NCBI GenBank assembly: GCA_011037195.1
Contig: JAAEAF010014365.1
Location: 1 to 64,000 of the forward strand
Source: Triatoma infestans
Lineage: Eukaryota; Arthropoda; Insecta; Hemiptera; Reduviidae
DNA length: 64,000 bases
Direction: 5' to 3'
Positions within the stretch are counted from its first letter, which is position 1. Each line of letters begins with the position of its first letter. Shown piece by piece: positions 10,701-22,443 of this stretch. The notes below the pieces were generated by a model. The model was given only the letters and a program-made list of their open reading frames with translations, did no database searches and had not been told where the DNA came from. The position numbers and the translations under genes are program-made.

Positions 10701-13700
10701 ATAGTTAGAATAAATGGATTAGTTTGTGTTTAATTGACAGCTTTCTACACCGCACAGAATCAACAATTAGAAAACAAAAATACAATTTAATCAAACAATT
10801 TTCTCTAAAATTGCAACGTTACAACGTTTAGTTATGCTGGCCATAAAAATGGTGGTAGGGATTTTACTGTATACATAAGGGGTGTTATGTGGAGCGCTCT
10901 ATGTCCAAACCTAGAAAGCGTGTGCAAATTTAAATTTATACTAACTGACAAACCTCCAATACCCCAATAAGATCAATTTTTTTTAAATGTTTCAAATGAA
11001 AGTGATGGGTTTCGATCTATGCAGCAAGCAATCAAAATTTAAAGAAAATCGTTTTAACCGTTTTCTATAAAATTGCATTTCGGTTAACCGATTTTTTCAA
11101 ATTCCATCAATGCTTATAATGTGTGTATTATGTAGGTTGTAAAACCATATATTATACTGAAGTGGTACTCTAGAGGAAAGTATAACGCTATTGATCCCCC
11201 AGAGACCCCAAAAAAACAATTTTGCCGGCAAAATGATTCAATAAAATGTGATAGGAATAAGATAAAAAAAAAAAAAATCATAGGATTCGAGAAAATCACA
11301 AAAATGTGAAAATATATTCAGTAAAGTCACACTCCGATTGATGGAATTTTCCCACTATCCTCATGCCTGATGGGTGGTAGTACCTAAACGGAATTCCAAA
11401 TTTGAGCTTCCTGCAACTTTTCATTTTTGAGATATTTTGTTAACCACACCACACACAGAGACCATTCACTAAAATAATTTGTTTGTCCTCAAAATTTGTA
11501 TTTCTGGTGAAAACTTAATTTCGAATATCTGTCATGATCGCAACACTTTCTTTTACTAACAGGCGTAAGAGAAAGCAAATAGAAAGAAGGGAAAAAACAA
11601 AATTGCAAGAGCTTGTTGGTGAATTTCATATATTTCGTTTATTTATTTTATCCGACTTTAAGTTGTGCTTTTGTAGCAAATATTTTTGCATATTTGTATT
11701 TAGTCAGAAAAGGGTGTTGGAAGCTGACATGTCTGTACCATTTACTTCAATTCTTTTGTAGTAGTAGTATGATATTGCAAGTGAAATTAATTTCATGTAA
11801 TGCTCAGATCAGTGGAGCATGATGCAATAAATGTAAAAAACAACAGGCAGACCAATTTCATAAAAGCGCTTTCCCTATCCTAATTCAGGGACCTCAAAAC
11901 ATGTATTTCGGGTGGAAGCCAATTTCGAAAATATGGCACAAGCGAATCCTCTTACAGCCATCAGGGAAAGTAATGTTTCTGTGTAGAAAATAATTGAACT
12001 ATTGCAATTCAATGCTTAGATCTTAGCTAACAATACACAATTGTGAAAACGTGTTAGCTGCTTTCGACAAAAATTTGTTACTTTGCTTTTGGTAGTTTTG
12101 CAGCTATTAATTAGCTGAAACTACTACAGTGTAATAAACTGAGAAAGCTCGAATCTTTACGGTAGCTATATGGGCCCAAAGGACCTTTGGGTAGCATGCA
12201 GCTTTGACAGACAATAAAAAAAATAGCTGAAACTACTTGTAGCAAATATGCTGTAAGCAAACTTTTAGTATAAAAATTTTTAGGCCATGACCGAAATTCG
12301 TTGTTCTTATTTTTAAAAATTGTTTTTGTTAAAACTAAAAAGATTTGATTAGCTCGCCCATGATTAATAATGCTTTTACGCGTCCCTTTTAATGTTCACA
12401 TCAATTCTGCCCGAGTAAAGTAATAGGCAAGATTTTGCTCTACCAATTCATTAAATGCTTCAATTAAATCCTACAATTACTTCCATTGCACTTCTATCCT
12501 ATAATTCCATTTCGTGATGCATCTGAAAACCCACAGGATTGGAGTACAAGAAGCGGCTTTAGTGACAGATCTGAAAAGTAGGAATTTGTATTACTTAACT
12601 AGCTAGCTGTTTACCCAGTGAACAAAGAAAACAAAACATGTTTTATAGTAAGAATGCACATTTGTTATGCACTTCTCATCTGAACGTATGCACTCACGTG
12701 CGAATGTGGCCCAGCCGCGACTGCAGACATTATTTTCTTTTATTCGTACAACTATAAAATTTATTGTTAATGTGTTATGCAAAAATGCCATTATTATCTA
12801 TTCTGCTTTTAGATTCATAGAAGGCTAATTTCGGACGATGGGAAGGGCGTATTAGAATCATTGAATGAGATGGCGCACAATCAGGGTCTTGTCGCAAGAG
12901 GTACCCACACCGTGCAGTTTCTTAAGAATTCACATGGATGTTTGGGAGAACCTGCGGTTAAACATAGAAAAACAGCACTAATTATTTCGTGCGGACCGTG
13001 GATCTCTCTCAACACTGCTGAAATTATGGAGTTACCTAGAAAGGTTAGATTAAGATATAGGTAACCGTAAATAATTGTACAGGTGTTAAGGACCGCGATC
13101 AATCGCGATTGATTGGCTCGATCGCAGCTCCTATTTTTTTCTAATTGGCATATATGGAAGCTAATCTAACTCTCCATGAACTCACCTAAATTTAGTTTTT
13201 CTGGAAAAACGATTCAAATAAAAGTAATAGGGTTACATATCTTTAGTACTATGTAAATTTTAAAGAAAATCGTTGGAGCAGTTATCGAGAAAATTGCGAA
13301 AAACTAATAAAATGCAAATAAAGCTCACTTACGGTACATAGATTTTGAGTAAAATCTTGGTGTCCGATCCTGTTGTAATTCTTAAATGGAATATCAAGTT
13401 CAAGGTTCACGCAATTTTTCTTTGAAAATGTGGGTGGGTCCGCAATTCTGGATAACATCTGGTATTTTATCCGCCGTAGCATGCATATTGATTTTGTTCC
13501 TGACCGGTTTCGGATTTTCATCCATCGTCAGAGCAAATTCACCAAGTTCGTGTAGAATTCAATTTAGAAAATTCGTGTAGGAAAGTCACTTTAGAAAATT
13601 TGAACGATTTTAAAGTTTCTAGGAACTTCTGGGGTTATTTGAGTTGAGACAGCTTATGTGGTTTGGTATTACTGATGCTTAGATTGGATTTAAATGTTAA

Positions 13701-15793
13701 ACTGTCATTTATGAAAGACCCATACTTGGTTGCTGGTTTAAAATCAAAACTAGTAGATAACTAGAACATGCCTCTTGTAATTTGGGCGAATGTCGGTGGT
13801 TTATATCAAATCATAAAAGCAGTTTCAACCCAAACATTCAGGATTTCATGTTATCCAATATACCTTACTCGTCCTCTTTACTACCCTAAGGGATCGATAC
13901 CAACCCCAGGGAATATAGTATTAAAGTAAATATATATAAATAAATTAACTTCATGATATTTGAACAGCACTTGAGTTTCAGGGTTGAGATTTGCCAGAAA
14001 TCTCCATTACCTCTCAAGTTGTAACGACCCTGAAGAGGATCATTGCAATATGGGCGAAACGTCAGATTCTAGCAAACCACTGACGCTGTCTCAACCCAGA
14101 AACTCAAGTATTTTTCAAGAAAATGGCTGCGGAAACCTAAAAGTTCATGATAATTATTTATTCGTTTCAATCTTTCGGCATATAGCAAATCTGTATAGGT
14201 AATTTTCAAAATATGTTGAATATCCGAGGTGTGAACGTAACTGTTATAATACAAGTAATGCTGACTGTTATTCAGGTCAAGTCCATTTTAAATACACCGC
14301 TACCAGAAAATGTTCACATGCTGTCCCTGGAGCGCCGCACTAACAACACAATATTACTACGTTTAGAACATATATTTGAAAAACATGAACATCCAACGCT
14401 GTCAGTTCCAGTAACCGTCAGCTTAACAGTGAGTAAAATTTTAATTTAGACACCACTTCTTAAATTATAAATATGATTGGATAAACCAAATTGATTTCTA
14501 CAATTCTGTTAATTCATGAATCATTCACAATGGAATCAAAAACACTCAAGGGAATTGTGGTCTCTTCTGCTAGTCGGATCTCACTTATCTCAAAATGCGC
14601 TTTCCAAATGGGTTTGGATGGCGCAACAAGCGTTTACATCCTAACACCGTCAATCATAACAAAAGAAAAAAATCTTGAAATAGAATTGTTGAGAAAATAA
14701 GACTAGGATAAGAAATATCTCCATCGTCTTAGTATAAATTTTCTCACCAGAGATATTTTCTGAGATAGCCTGCTTCATTTTGTGGTCACCCACCGGTTTC
14801 GACGCCCAAATACGGTCGGTGACCAGAAAATGAAGCAAGTTATCACGGAAATATCTCTCTGTTGCTTTCCAACTCTATGGAACCAACCATAACAATAAAT
14901 TTTCTACCTCTTTTTACAGACAGTGCCAGATTTTTTTGGCTAAAAGAAGGGAATAGGCGCTCTAAAATACCGCAATGTCCCTTTTCATTTGGGTAACTAT
15001 GCACATACTGCACTTTTAATACTTACAAGGGTAACTAGTTTCCGGTTGCTGCACAAGTCCCAGGGTCACCATATTCCATGCCAGTGTGATCCTTGTTCCT
15101 CTTCGTGAGATCCCACCGCTCCTCCAGTGTGTCTTTTAAGCTATTGAGGACTACCGTCGCTTGCTCTTAATACAAATGCCAACAATATGTGAAGTATATA
15201 TTTAATTGAACCAAAGAGAAGTGGTATTACACTTCACAGTCTCATACATTAACAACGCTATGCCTACCAAGGCCGCATGGAACACCACTTCCAAGGCAAC
15301 TATATGATGCAATTCTTTGTTCGCTGTCCAGCACTTCACTTCTATCGTATATTTGTGAAGTAAAGAGTAGAGGAGTAATAGCAGTGCTAGCACACTTTTT
15401 TGAGGGGCAACTTCCCCACCCCCACCCCTTTGATTACAGCACTGCCTAGTTCCTCCCAAAGTTTATTTGACGTTTCGGAAACCTTTAAAAGAAAATTTTA
15501 TTTTTTGGTTCTATCGTTTTACTTATATTATTAACAGCAGCCAAACTTTACCATTATTTATATTAATTGTGAATTTATTTCAGGATTTATTTAAGCACGT
15601 GTTTATACACCAAATGCAAGAATTAACGTTGGATGGAAACCAACACAAACATTGCACTAAGGATGTAACCTGGAACCATGATGGTGCATTGTCTGGCGCG
15701 CCTAATAACCACAGATCATTGCGCAATATGTTTTCAGTTATCTTGCAACCCATGGAAATTAAAACTTTACTTTTAACAATTTCAGAATATTAA
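4511..15793 (+). CDS. lysosomal alpha-mannosidase (GH38), C-terminal exons
   Basis: Six plus-strand exons: 4,511-4,715; 5,948-6,065; 9,831-10,101; 12,813-13,043; 14,276-14,428; 15,584-15,793. All have AG/GT borders and agree in phase; together they give about 395 residues ending in a stop. Diagnostic blocks follow LAMAN order: KASGAYTFG; FTWLVGPI; SKEVITRYKTG; FWTDSNGRRF; NYYPVTSAARI; LTVLTDRAQGASSLQDGEIEFM; HRRLISDDGKGV; LLRLEHIF; DLF; LQPMEIKTL. The enzyme removes alpha-mannose from N-glycan-derived oligosaccharides in lysosomes. The visible part is the beta-sandwich C-terminal half; signal peptide and the zinc-binding catalytic domain must lie upstream of position 1 or be absent. The second visible intron (6,066-9,830) carries nested transposons. 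Confidence 0.92.
5948..6065 (+). CDS. alpha-mannosidase exon 2 of those visible
   Basis: Acceptor TTTTAG, donor GTACCT. Encodes HEVIEIHQTFNAWISQVIRL and the FTWLVGPIDI block. It sits just 5' of the transposon-filled intron. Confidence 0.87.
6437..7529 (+). pseudogene. non-LTR reverse transcriptase, broken into two frames
   Basis: Frame 1 (6,437-6,778) has the palm motifs GCPQGG and AYADDG; in R1-like RTs the catalytic motif is F/YADD, here YADD. Frame 2 (6,840-7,529) carries the thumb region FLGVVLDSKLNW and KPRLVYAALVWW. They are separated by a short out-of-frame stretch, so this is a dead copy. Confidence 0.8.
7854..8240 (+). pseudogene. non-LTR ORF2 C-terminal Cys-His region
   Basis: A 128-residue frame with GHCGLRRHLYTMGL, then CRVCEMEEETPMHLMTDC and FGRNRITVEDL. 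This is the C-terminal zinc-binding segment (CX2CX7HX4C type) found after the RT/RNase H region in many arthropod non-LTR elements. It precedes the shared 3' terminal sequence and the TAA tail. Confidence 0.75.
8240..8332 (+). repeat. non-LTR 3' UTR and (TAA)n tail
   Basis: After the stop near 8,240 comes a conserved tail (TAGCTATATAGGCCCAGG ... GGTTTTGCC) ending in TAA repeats. A related tail occurs at 12,150-12,210, so this is a 3' end used by more than one inserted copy. Confidence 0.7.
9831..10101 (+). CDS. alpha-mannosidase exon 3 of those visible
   Basis: Acceptor after a strong pyrimidine tract (TTATTTTACAG) and donor GTAAAT. It encodes the most conserved C-terminal stretch: EVITRY, FWTDSNGR, NYYPV, LTVLTDRAQGASSLQDG. 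Confidence 0.92.
10900..11560 (+). repeat. copy of the abundant ~0.95 kb repeat family (partial)
   Basis: Shares successive blocks with the full copies at 24,163 and 43,730: CAAATGAAAGTGATGGG-like, GTTTTAACCGTTTTC, CGGTTAACCGATTTTTTCAAA, GGTGGTAGTACCTA, GATATTTTGTTAACC and a terminal GATCGCAACACTT. No coding frame. Confidence 0.7.
12126..12223 (+). mobile_element. 98-bp extremely truncated non-LTR copy
   Basis: Flanked by the 14-bp direct repeat TAGCTGAAACTACT (12,112-12,125 and 12,224-12,237). The insert ends ACAATAAAAAAAA and carries the motif GGTAGCTATATGGGCCC, like the 3' end of the element at 6,361-8,332. It is therefore a retrotransposed 3' tail only. Confidence 0.75.
12813..13043 (+). 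CDS. alpha-mannosidase exon 4 of those visible
   Basis: Acceptor CTTTTAG, donor GTTAGA, 77 codons, phase 0 at both ends. It opens with IHRRLISDDGKGVLESLNE, the HRRL-DDGRGV block of the family. Confidence 0.9.
13130..13335 (+). repeat. fragment of the ~0.95 kb repeat family
   Basis: Contains the internal block (ATTCAAATAAAAGTAATAGG, then AAAGAAAATCGTTGGAGC and GAGAAAATTGCG) seen in the longer copies. Lies in a mannosidase intron. Confidence 0.55.
13430..13570 (-). mobile_element. family B arm with hammerhead-like motif
   Basis: Sequence GTGGGTCCGCAATTCTGG, TTTTATCCGCCGTAGCATGC and CCTGACCGGTTTCGGATTTTC also occurs at 47,205-47,281 plus 47,601-47,760, and as relics at 37,320, 38,460 and 42,160. 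On the minus strand (about 13,502-13,531) it gives CTGACGA, T, GGAT-GAAA-ATCC, GAAA, CCGGTC: a hammerhead-like core. Only 2 bp of stem I can be paired. Confidence 0.55.
13975..14135 (+). mobile_element. family D inverted element with degenerate hammerhead-like motif
   Basis: The ends are inverted copies of each other: CTTGAGTTTCAGGGTTGAG at the left and CTCAACCCAGAAACTCAAG at the right. Inside is ACCCTGAAGAGGATC ... GGGCGAAACGTC, i.e. CTGAAGA and GAAAC as in the other families, but stem II is imperfect. A second copy is at 38,150-38,395. Confidence 0.5.
14276..14428 (+). CDS. alpha-mannosidase exon 5 of those visible
   Basis: Acceptor TTATTCAG, donor GTGAGT, 51 codons. Contains LPENVHMLSLE and ILLRLEHIFE, the family's LLRLEH motif. 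Confidence 0.87.
14745..14894 (+). mobile_element. family A inverted element, collapsed copy
   Basis: Left arm GCCTGCTTCATTTTGTGGTC and right arm GACCAGAAAATGAAGCAAG face each other with only a short GC-containing spacer; the hammerhead cores are lost. It ends in the family tail (GGAACCAACCATAACA). Flanked by an 11-bp direct repeat ATAAATTTTCT (14,734-14,744 and 14,895-14,905). Confidence 0.65.
15584..15793 (+). CDS. alpha-mannosidase terminal exon
   Basis: Acceptor TTATTTCAG. Encodes DLFKHVFIHQMQELTL through LQPMEIKTLLLTISEY and a TAA stop at 15,791-15,793. An AATAAA signal follows at about 15,798, a fitting poly(A) signal only a few bases past the stop. Confidence 0.9.
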   Translation, partial: DLFKHVFIHQMQELTLDGNQHKHCTKDVTWNHDGALSGAPNNHRSLRNMFSVILQPMEIKTLLLTISEY

Positions 15794-15799
15794 ATTAAA

Positions 15800-18700
15800 T
15801 AAATATTTAGTATATAGATATTTTGTTTCTTATTTTTGTAAATATGATGTAATTTGTTTTGCTGTAAATTATAATCATTGGCAGGTGTTCTTATTGCCGT
15901 TCCTTGAAGTTAGGGAATTTAACCCATCCATGACATTAAAATTCTCATATTATATCTATACTTTCTTTTACTGCAGTTTACAGAATTATAATTGACAAAT
16001 TTTCTTCAAACATACAATTTTTACTAAATGTCTTCCATTTTTTATCAATGGAAGAATCTAAACTTAATAATAGGTACTTTAAAATACTGCAAAAAATAAG
16101 TAGACCTTTGAATACAATAATTAGTCCAAAAACTAATTACTCATTTAAATTCATTTGAATATGGTACTATTTGAAAAACAGAAAGAAAACACAATCACAA
16201 ATTTTTGTACTGAACGAAATTAAATTTTTCAAAATAATCTGAAAAGTACAAATGTGAATGAGTTTTTAATAAAACAAGCCTCAAAATAAGGAAGTTACAG
16301 ATGAGGACATCTTCAAGCGGATACCCTATATATGAATAGTATAAGATACAAGTTTAAAGAAAACCGTTTGAGTTGTTTTGAGAAAATTGCGAAAAACTAG
16401 AAATCAATTCAGTAACTTTTCACTTCCGGTTGACGGATTTTGTCCAATTCATTAGTGTCGGTTTGAATGGTTACACATTAACTCAATACTTGTTTTGTGC
16501 TTCCTGAAATATTTTGTTCAATCATTCACTTAGATCTCTAATCGATGGGAGGCTGCACTTGCTCCTAATGTTTCTCTCTTCCCGATTTCTTGGAGTAAGT
16601 GCGGGCCCTACCTAAATATAATAAAAATTAGTGTAATTTATTATAATCAGATATAAGTAACTGTCAGTAAAACTTTCCATTAGTGAGCATTATGTTTATT
16701 TACACTTTTGCAAATGACAGATTTAATTCTAATTTAACCACTTCTACATATGAATAAAAATATATACATTAGCTCGCAAGTTTTGATAGAGTGACAGAGC
16801 GATTTCTATGAGAAATATGTCGACAGATCGTTATCAGTTGCACTAGATATCAACGTTGCCCTTGTCAAGGGGATGCACTTACTCCTACTTACCTTAAATG
16901 GAATTACTTATTAATCATCTTGATGTAAGTCTACAAAAAATAAATTCAATTGTTAAGAAATAAACAATACAAAACAATTCCCTTTATTCAGAATTTAAAA
17001 AAAAAAAAAATTAATAAATAAATGCAACATTAAATAAATATTCATCTATCTCTAAGAAACAGGTATTTCTGAAATACTAGTGAACTGCTATTAATACAAG
17101 AAAATAAATACAACATATCAAAACTGTGCACAAAACAAACAAGATAAAAATGGACTCATGAATTCATTTGGTCCCGCATGTAACCTAACCCTACATTATA
17201 AGCAGGAAATTTGGATTTTCTTTAATTTTCATTCTAACCATAAATAAATTTGAATGACAAACCATGAGAAATATAATGATGTGTAGCGTTCAACATGGAT
17301 TTATAACTTTAATTTTTGTTTATTATTATATATTTTCGTAACGCCCTAAGATCGACAAAACTAATTAGTACATTTTTTCAAGAAAAAAACCAAGGGTCAT
17401 TTCAAGCGAAATCATCTAATTTTAAGCATCACCGAACTTCATTAATCAGAGATATTATCTATTTTTTTTCTCAGCTTATAGATATGCTAATTAATAAGGC
17501 TTAATGAACTCTCCTATCCATTGTTTTACTCATCGTAAACTTTTTTCTTTATTTTTAGAAAAAATCAACTTATGAGTCTACCAGTCAGTTGTTTTTTCAC
17601 TTTATCTTACTGCTGCAACAGGAATTATTGCGAAAGTGCATATTTTTAAAATTGAATTTCAATCGGAAATATGTGGAAAAATGCGGAAGCTTAAACCTAT
17701 ATTCCATTAGGCTCTACCGTCGGATCCGACACGAAGTTCCAACAAAATCTGTCAACGATTTACTGATATTTTCTTCAGCTTCTTGTGTTTTCTCGAATAA
17801 GATTCTAAGGTTTTCTTAAAATTTTGCAAACAGTTTTATTTTAAACAACTTTCTCAGAAAATTACTTTCTGATAGACTCGGGCAGTGATTATATCAACCG
17901 GTACATACCGGTAACGCCCTTACCTTAGTTGTCAAAATTTCCCGTATCGCTTCTTAATTTGTTTAAATTTATATTATTCATAAATTGTTTTACTGATATA
18001 ATGTCAATATTAAAGTTGTAATTTAATGTTCCTAAAAAGAAATTAAATTATTTTAATTTATTAAACACTGAAAATTGGTTAAGTGATACTGGCGGAGCTT
18101 CCTGGATTTAAGGAGAAGTACAGCTAAAGCAATTAAACAAGATTACAGTTACAAAGTATAACGTTTCCGTACACGAGTTTTGAGACTTTGTTGATGTTAG
18201 AGATACAGAATATAAAAAGACACCAGACCAAAAGAATTTTATATGTTATAGTCTGTCAAGAGTTGGGCTTGATTGTAATCACTTATACGCCTACAATGGC
18301 TTGAATAATAAAAATTAGAAATTTTCTTTTTTAAATAAATTATTGATTGAACTCTGAAATTAAAAACTTTCTGTACAGACCGGCATTTCTCACCAACTTG
18401 TACAAACCTACCAAATTTTTTCTTAAGTGTTGTTTCCTAAATTGTTTTAAAATGGGACAAACTGCCATAAAATGATAGCTATCGTTATTATAATTTTTGT
18501 GGATCAAATCGTTCATAGTTGAAATTTAGAATATCATTTCTGCATTTCAAAATGATATTAATTTTATTCATATCTTTTAATTGGTTGACAGACGGTACAA
18601 GGTACCATGCTGCACTTGCTATTAGCAATTAGAAGAGATACTATGTATTTTTAATTATGTGTATAATAAAAGAGAGATAGAATAGAATAGACAGATATCT

Positions 18701-21700
18701 ATCTATGTTACTACAGTTTTCCTAGTGAAAATGAAGGGGATTCAATACTGTGAATAACATAAATAATATTAACAAAAATTCTCTGTTAATATAGACGATG
18801 TCATTAAATGATAATAAACAAGGGGAAAACCTGAAAAAGACTATGAGGCACTTTCATTTGTTATTTAGGTAATATGTAATCTTGGTAGAAGGCATTATTT
18901 AGCAAATGGGAAATCAAAGCATGTTTTATGATATTATAATTATATATAACATGTAAGCAATTACAAATAAATAAACAAATGCTTAAAAAGAAACTTTTCT
19001 TAGCAACTGAACATACCCAAAGATGTATACATAATACTGTTAACTTGATATTTTGGTTATTATTAACAATATAACCTTATCCTAAACCCTCTTTAAGTAC
19101 TATTTCCGTCCGGTTCTACTATTAGAACAATGATTTTGGGCGAATGAAATGTTCCCTCTAATAGCAACGAATACAACTAGGTTCCACCAACTAGGGGAAG
19201 CTGAGTAACATCTTTCACTAAAAACTCCAACTTTTAGAAAATTTATCAATTAGAACTGTGAGAAGTGCAGTAACAGCAGTCTTCCATATCAGATTTTGGT
19301 ACTGAGTTGGAAGCGCCTGCTGCAAATAGGTTTAGAATGCTGATGAGCTTTCTTTCTTTAGACTTATCAGTTTCCGATGCCCTTCGTGCAGACATTAGGA
19401 ATCCGAGGTAATGGAATTCCTCTTTATTCGTGCCTCATCGACAAAATGACCTAATAAAGCGCACCTACTGTCCACGCTTACCAAAGTTTACTTCCAGTTT
19501 CCACTTGACTGGACTTCTCGACCAGCTGTTTTATATATATTTGGCATTCACCCGCTGGCGTCGGCAACATGAAGAGTATATTATATTAGGCTATCACCTA
19601 CTAGATTACCCATTTGGCGACATTTCCTCTTCCACTTTCCTAGCTATTTAGATGTAATTATAATCAGATATGAATAACTGACAGAGACAAAAATCAGTAA
19701 ATTCGGTTGACAGATTTTGACCGAAATATCCATGAGATCCGACGGTGGAAAAAATGCGCATCCTCGCGTTACTTCTTCAGTTAGTTTTCATTTCAAAAAA
19801 ATAATACATTCTCATTTCATGAGTAGATATACTAAGAAAAAAATTATTATAAAAGTCAGAAAAATGAAGAAAGGAGATGCTTTAAAATTAGGTATTTGCC
19901 CCTAAAATGAGCCTACATTTACTTCTAAGTACTTAAGAAATATTACTAGCTGTATAATATTAGGATTACAGGAATGTTTATATACAAAGTTTACATAATA
20001 TATTTATAAGGCTATTTTAATATGAAATAAAACCCTATGAAATGTTTTTTTTTTTAATACAAAAAGCTTATTATCCCCTTAACAAAAGCACCGTTTTAAA
20101 TGTAATTAAGCACTTTTTAAAGAAAGAAATTCAGTGGCGGCTTCTGATTATGAAAAGTAAGCGAAATATTTAATACACTTCCAAATGTGTAAAAATTTAA
20201 TGCATTAAAAACCCATTCGAAGTTGATGACGCACCAATGTCATTCAGTATCTTTAGAGACGATGATTCAGATGTTGAAAAAACTAAGTGAAGTTCAGAAG
20301 AAAATAAAGATATTGAAAATATATTAATAAAAAATCATAATCGAGTGGAGGAGCTTCGTGGCAGTAGGACTCTGAATCAATATATTTAAATATTGGGAAC
20401 AAGATCTCCAAATCAATTGATTGTTAGGATGTCGGGATGGATTATGGATGCAACGTTTAAATCATTATAGACTGAGTTTGGAGAATAAATCTTATTCTGT
20501 ACTCGGGGGCTTAATAAAGATCCAATTTGTAGTTATAAAGTTGTTCTAATATATAACATATTTACTAAGGAAATGTAATGACAAATTAAAAAATACGCTA
20601 TTATTAATTATAACCGACCGTATTTTGTATTGTATGTTACAAGCAAATGGTGCACAATCAGATTTTCTTATTAAATATTTGCCAGACTTTTGAGTCTTCC
20701 TGTTGAGAACTAAAATTGTATTAAATTAATATTTTTCCTCATTTATCTGATTTTTTTCAATACAAACAGGAATTTAAAAACCTGGCTTCTAGAGAACTTC
20801 TTATAAGACACTTAAACTAGGAATGGGTTAATGCTATTGACAGATCTGAAAGCGGAAAGCATAGACTATGAAACTGGTAATTTCATAATTTAGAAAATAA
20901 AAATTACAAATTGTGATGTTATTTAACTGAAACAAAATACAAATAGGCACTAAGTAAATGTACATGAAAGCCGCCCCTAAGATATTCACAGAACTTTCCA
21001 ATTTATAATATCATTATTATTATTTTACTTCTTTACTTCCTTTTATACAATTATTATTTATCACTACATCATTTCATACCTGTAAATTGGCGAAGTACAT
21101 TCCATTAGGAAGAGTTAGAAGACCTACAACTGACGATATCACAGAAAATCCTATCCATTATGCTTTCATTATATACACATTAAACAAACAATGCTGCAAC
21201 GTTAAAATAATAAATAAATAAATAAAATATTTTAAAATTACCTGAGAATAAATAAATAAAATATATATATATATAATATAAATATATAAAATCAAAAAAA
21301 TATAATTTTTTTAAATCGTTAATAAAATGTTAACAAAAAAATAAAGAGAAAATTAATAATTGAAAAACATATTTATAAATACGTTAACAAATCGTGCTAT
21401 TTAGATATGTCCTTTTGCAAATTATTCATGTATAAACCCAACCACCCACGATTACATACATGCACACACAAAACGCATATCCACTCGATAGTTTTAGAGT
21501 CAAAAATTTTATTTAATTAATGGAAGATTAGTGACTACAGCAGGTCATGTCAATTGTTGTAGTGCGACGATTAATATTTTGAAGATTTGCTTCATCATAT
21601 CGAGGAAGTTCTTTGCATCTTGCTTGCTGAAAACACAAAAGAAAACTAATGAGCTCATCGTCCATAATCTAAACCAAGAGTTCAACTGGTCGGTGGGCAT

Positions 21701-22310
21701 TAAAGTCCCGACAGCAAATACAAATTTAAGATATATACAAGGATATTCTTGACTTGAAGTTTAACTTCAGGACATTTAAGAAAGAACTGGACAGTTTATA
21801 TGGAACTGCCATCTTAGAGAATCCAGCTAAAAATACTGAAGAATTACGATTTTGTATTTTTACTCTATCTTTCTGCTGTAAGCGGAAGTAGCGTGCCAAA
21901 TTTTTGAAATTGACTTTTCTTTGGAAATACGTGTTTTGAGATCCCCTGTATACGAGAATGAGGGGTTTAGACATCGGTCTATATATATTTATATATACAT
22001 TTCTTCTTACTTTCAAAAGTATAAAATATAAACATTAAATAAACATCATTAACAAGTTTACAAGTTATGTTTTATTTTTAAATATTTTTTCCATATCAAT
22101 ACAATTGAAATAAAGACGCAAAAAAAGTCTCTGCCCTTTTAATTCAATCAGAATAAATCATTATTTATCATTGTTTAAACGAACAGTCAAGGCTGCATAA
22201 CGTGCATAAATATGAAGATCATTTAATAAATAAAGAGACAAACGTTCATCATTTTAAAATTATATATTACATGAATCTCACAATTTATCTTTGTTTCTAC
22301 ATAATTCACT
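15800..22310. other. AT-rich intergenic region without recognisable gene
   Basis: Between the mannosidase poly(A) signal and the Rab30 terminal exon. I see a fragment of the ~0.95 kb repeat at 16,200-16,470 and another near 19,665-19,750, (TA)n and A/T homopolymer tracts (21,240-21,300), and one degraded acidic frame near 20,220-20,390. None of the open frames looks conserved. Confidence 0.6.
16200..16470 (+). repeat. fragment of the ~0.95 kb repeat family
   Basis: Blocks AAAGAAAACCGTTTGAG, GAGAAAATTGCGAAAAAC and TTCCGGTTGACGGATTTTG match the full copies elsewhere. Confidence 0.6.
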
Positions 22311-22317
22311 AATATAT

Positions 22318-22443
22318 TTATTTCTGTGTCATCTCTTTACTACTTTTTAAAAATAATAAATTCTTTGCCTTGAAATGTGAGCCAGCTTCCCCATCTACTT
22401 TCACTTTTTCGTTACTATGAAACATGACATCACGTAATGACTC
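22318..22443 (-). CDS. Rab30: Rab30 candidate terminal exon
   Basis: A pyrimidine-rich tract and CAG acceptor precede 22,443, and a 41-codon frame in the right phase runs to TAA at 22,318-22,320. It gives a total length close to that of the family. It contains no cysteine at the C-terminus, where Rabs normally carry a CC or CXC prenylation motif. It may be an alternative or mispredicted end. Confidence 0.45.
   Translation of the reverse strand, partial: ESLRDVMFHSNEKVKVDGEAGSHFKAKNLLFLKSSKEMTQK

Noticed and set aside
20220..20400. Acidic frame resembling a DNA transposase N-terminus
   Set aside because: Too short and interrupted; no DDE motif follows.
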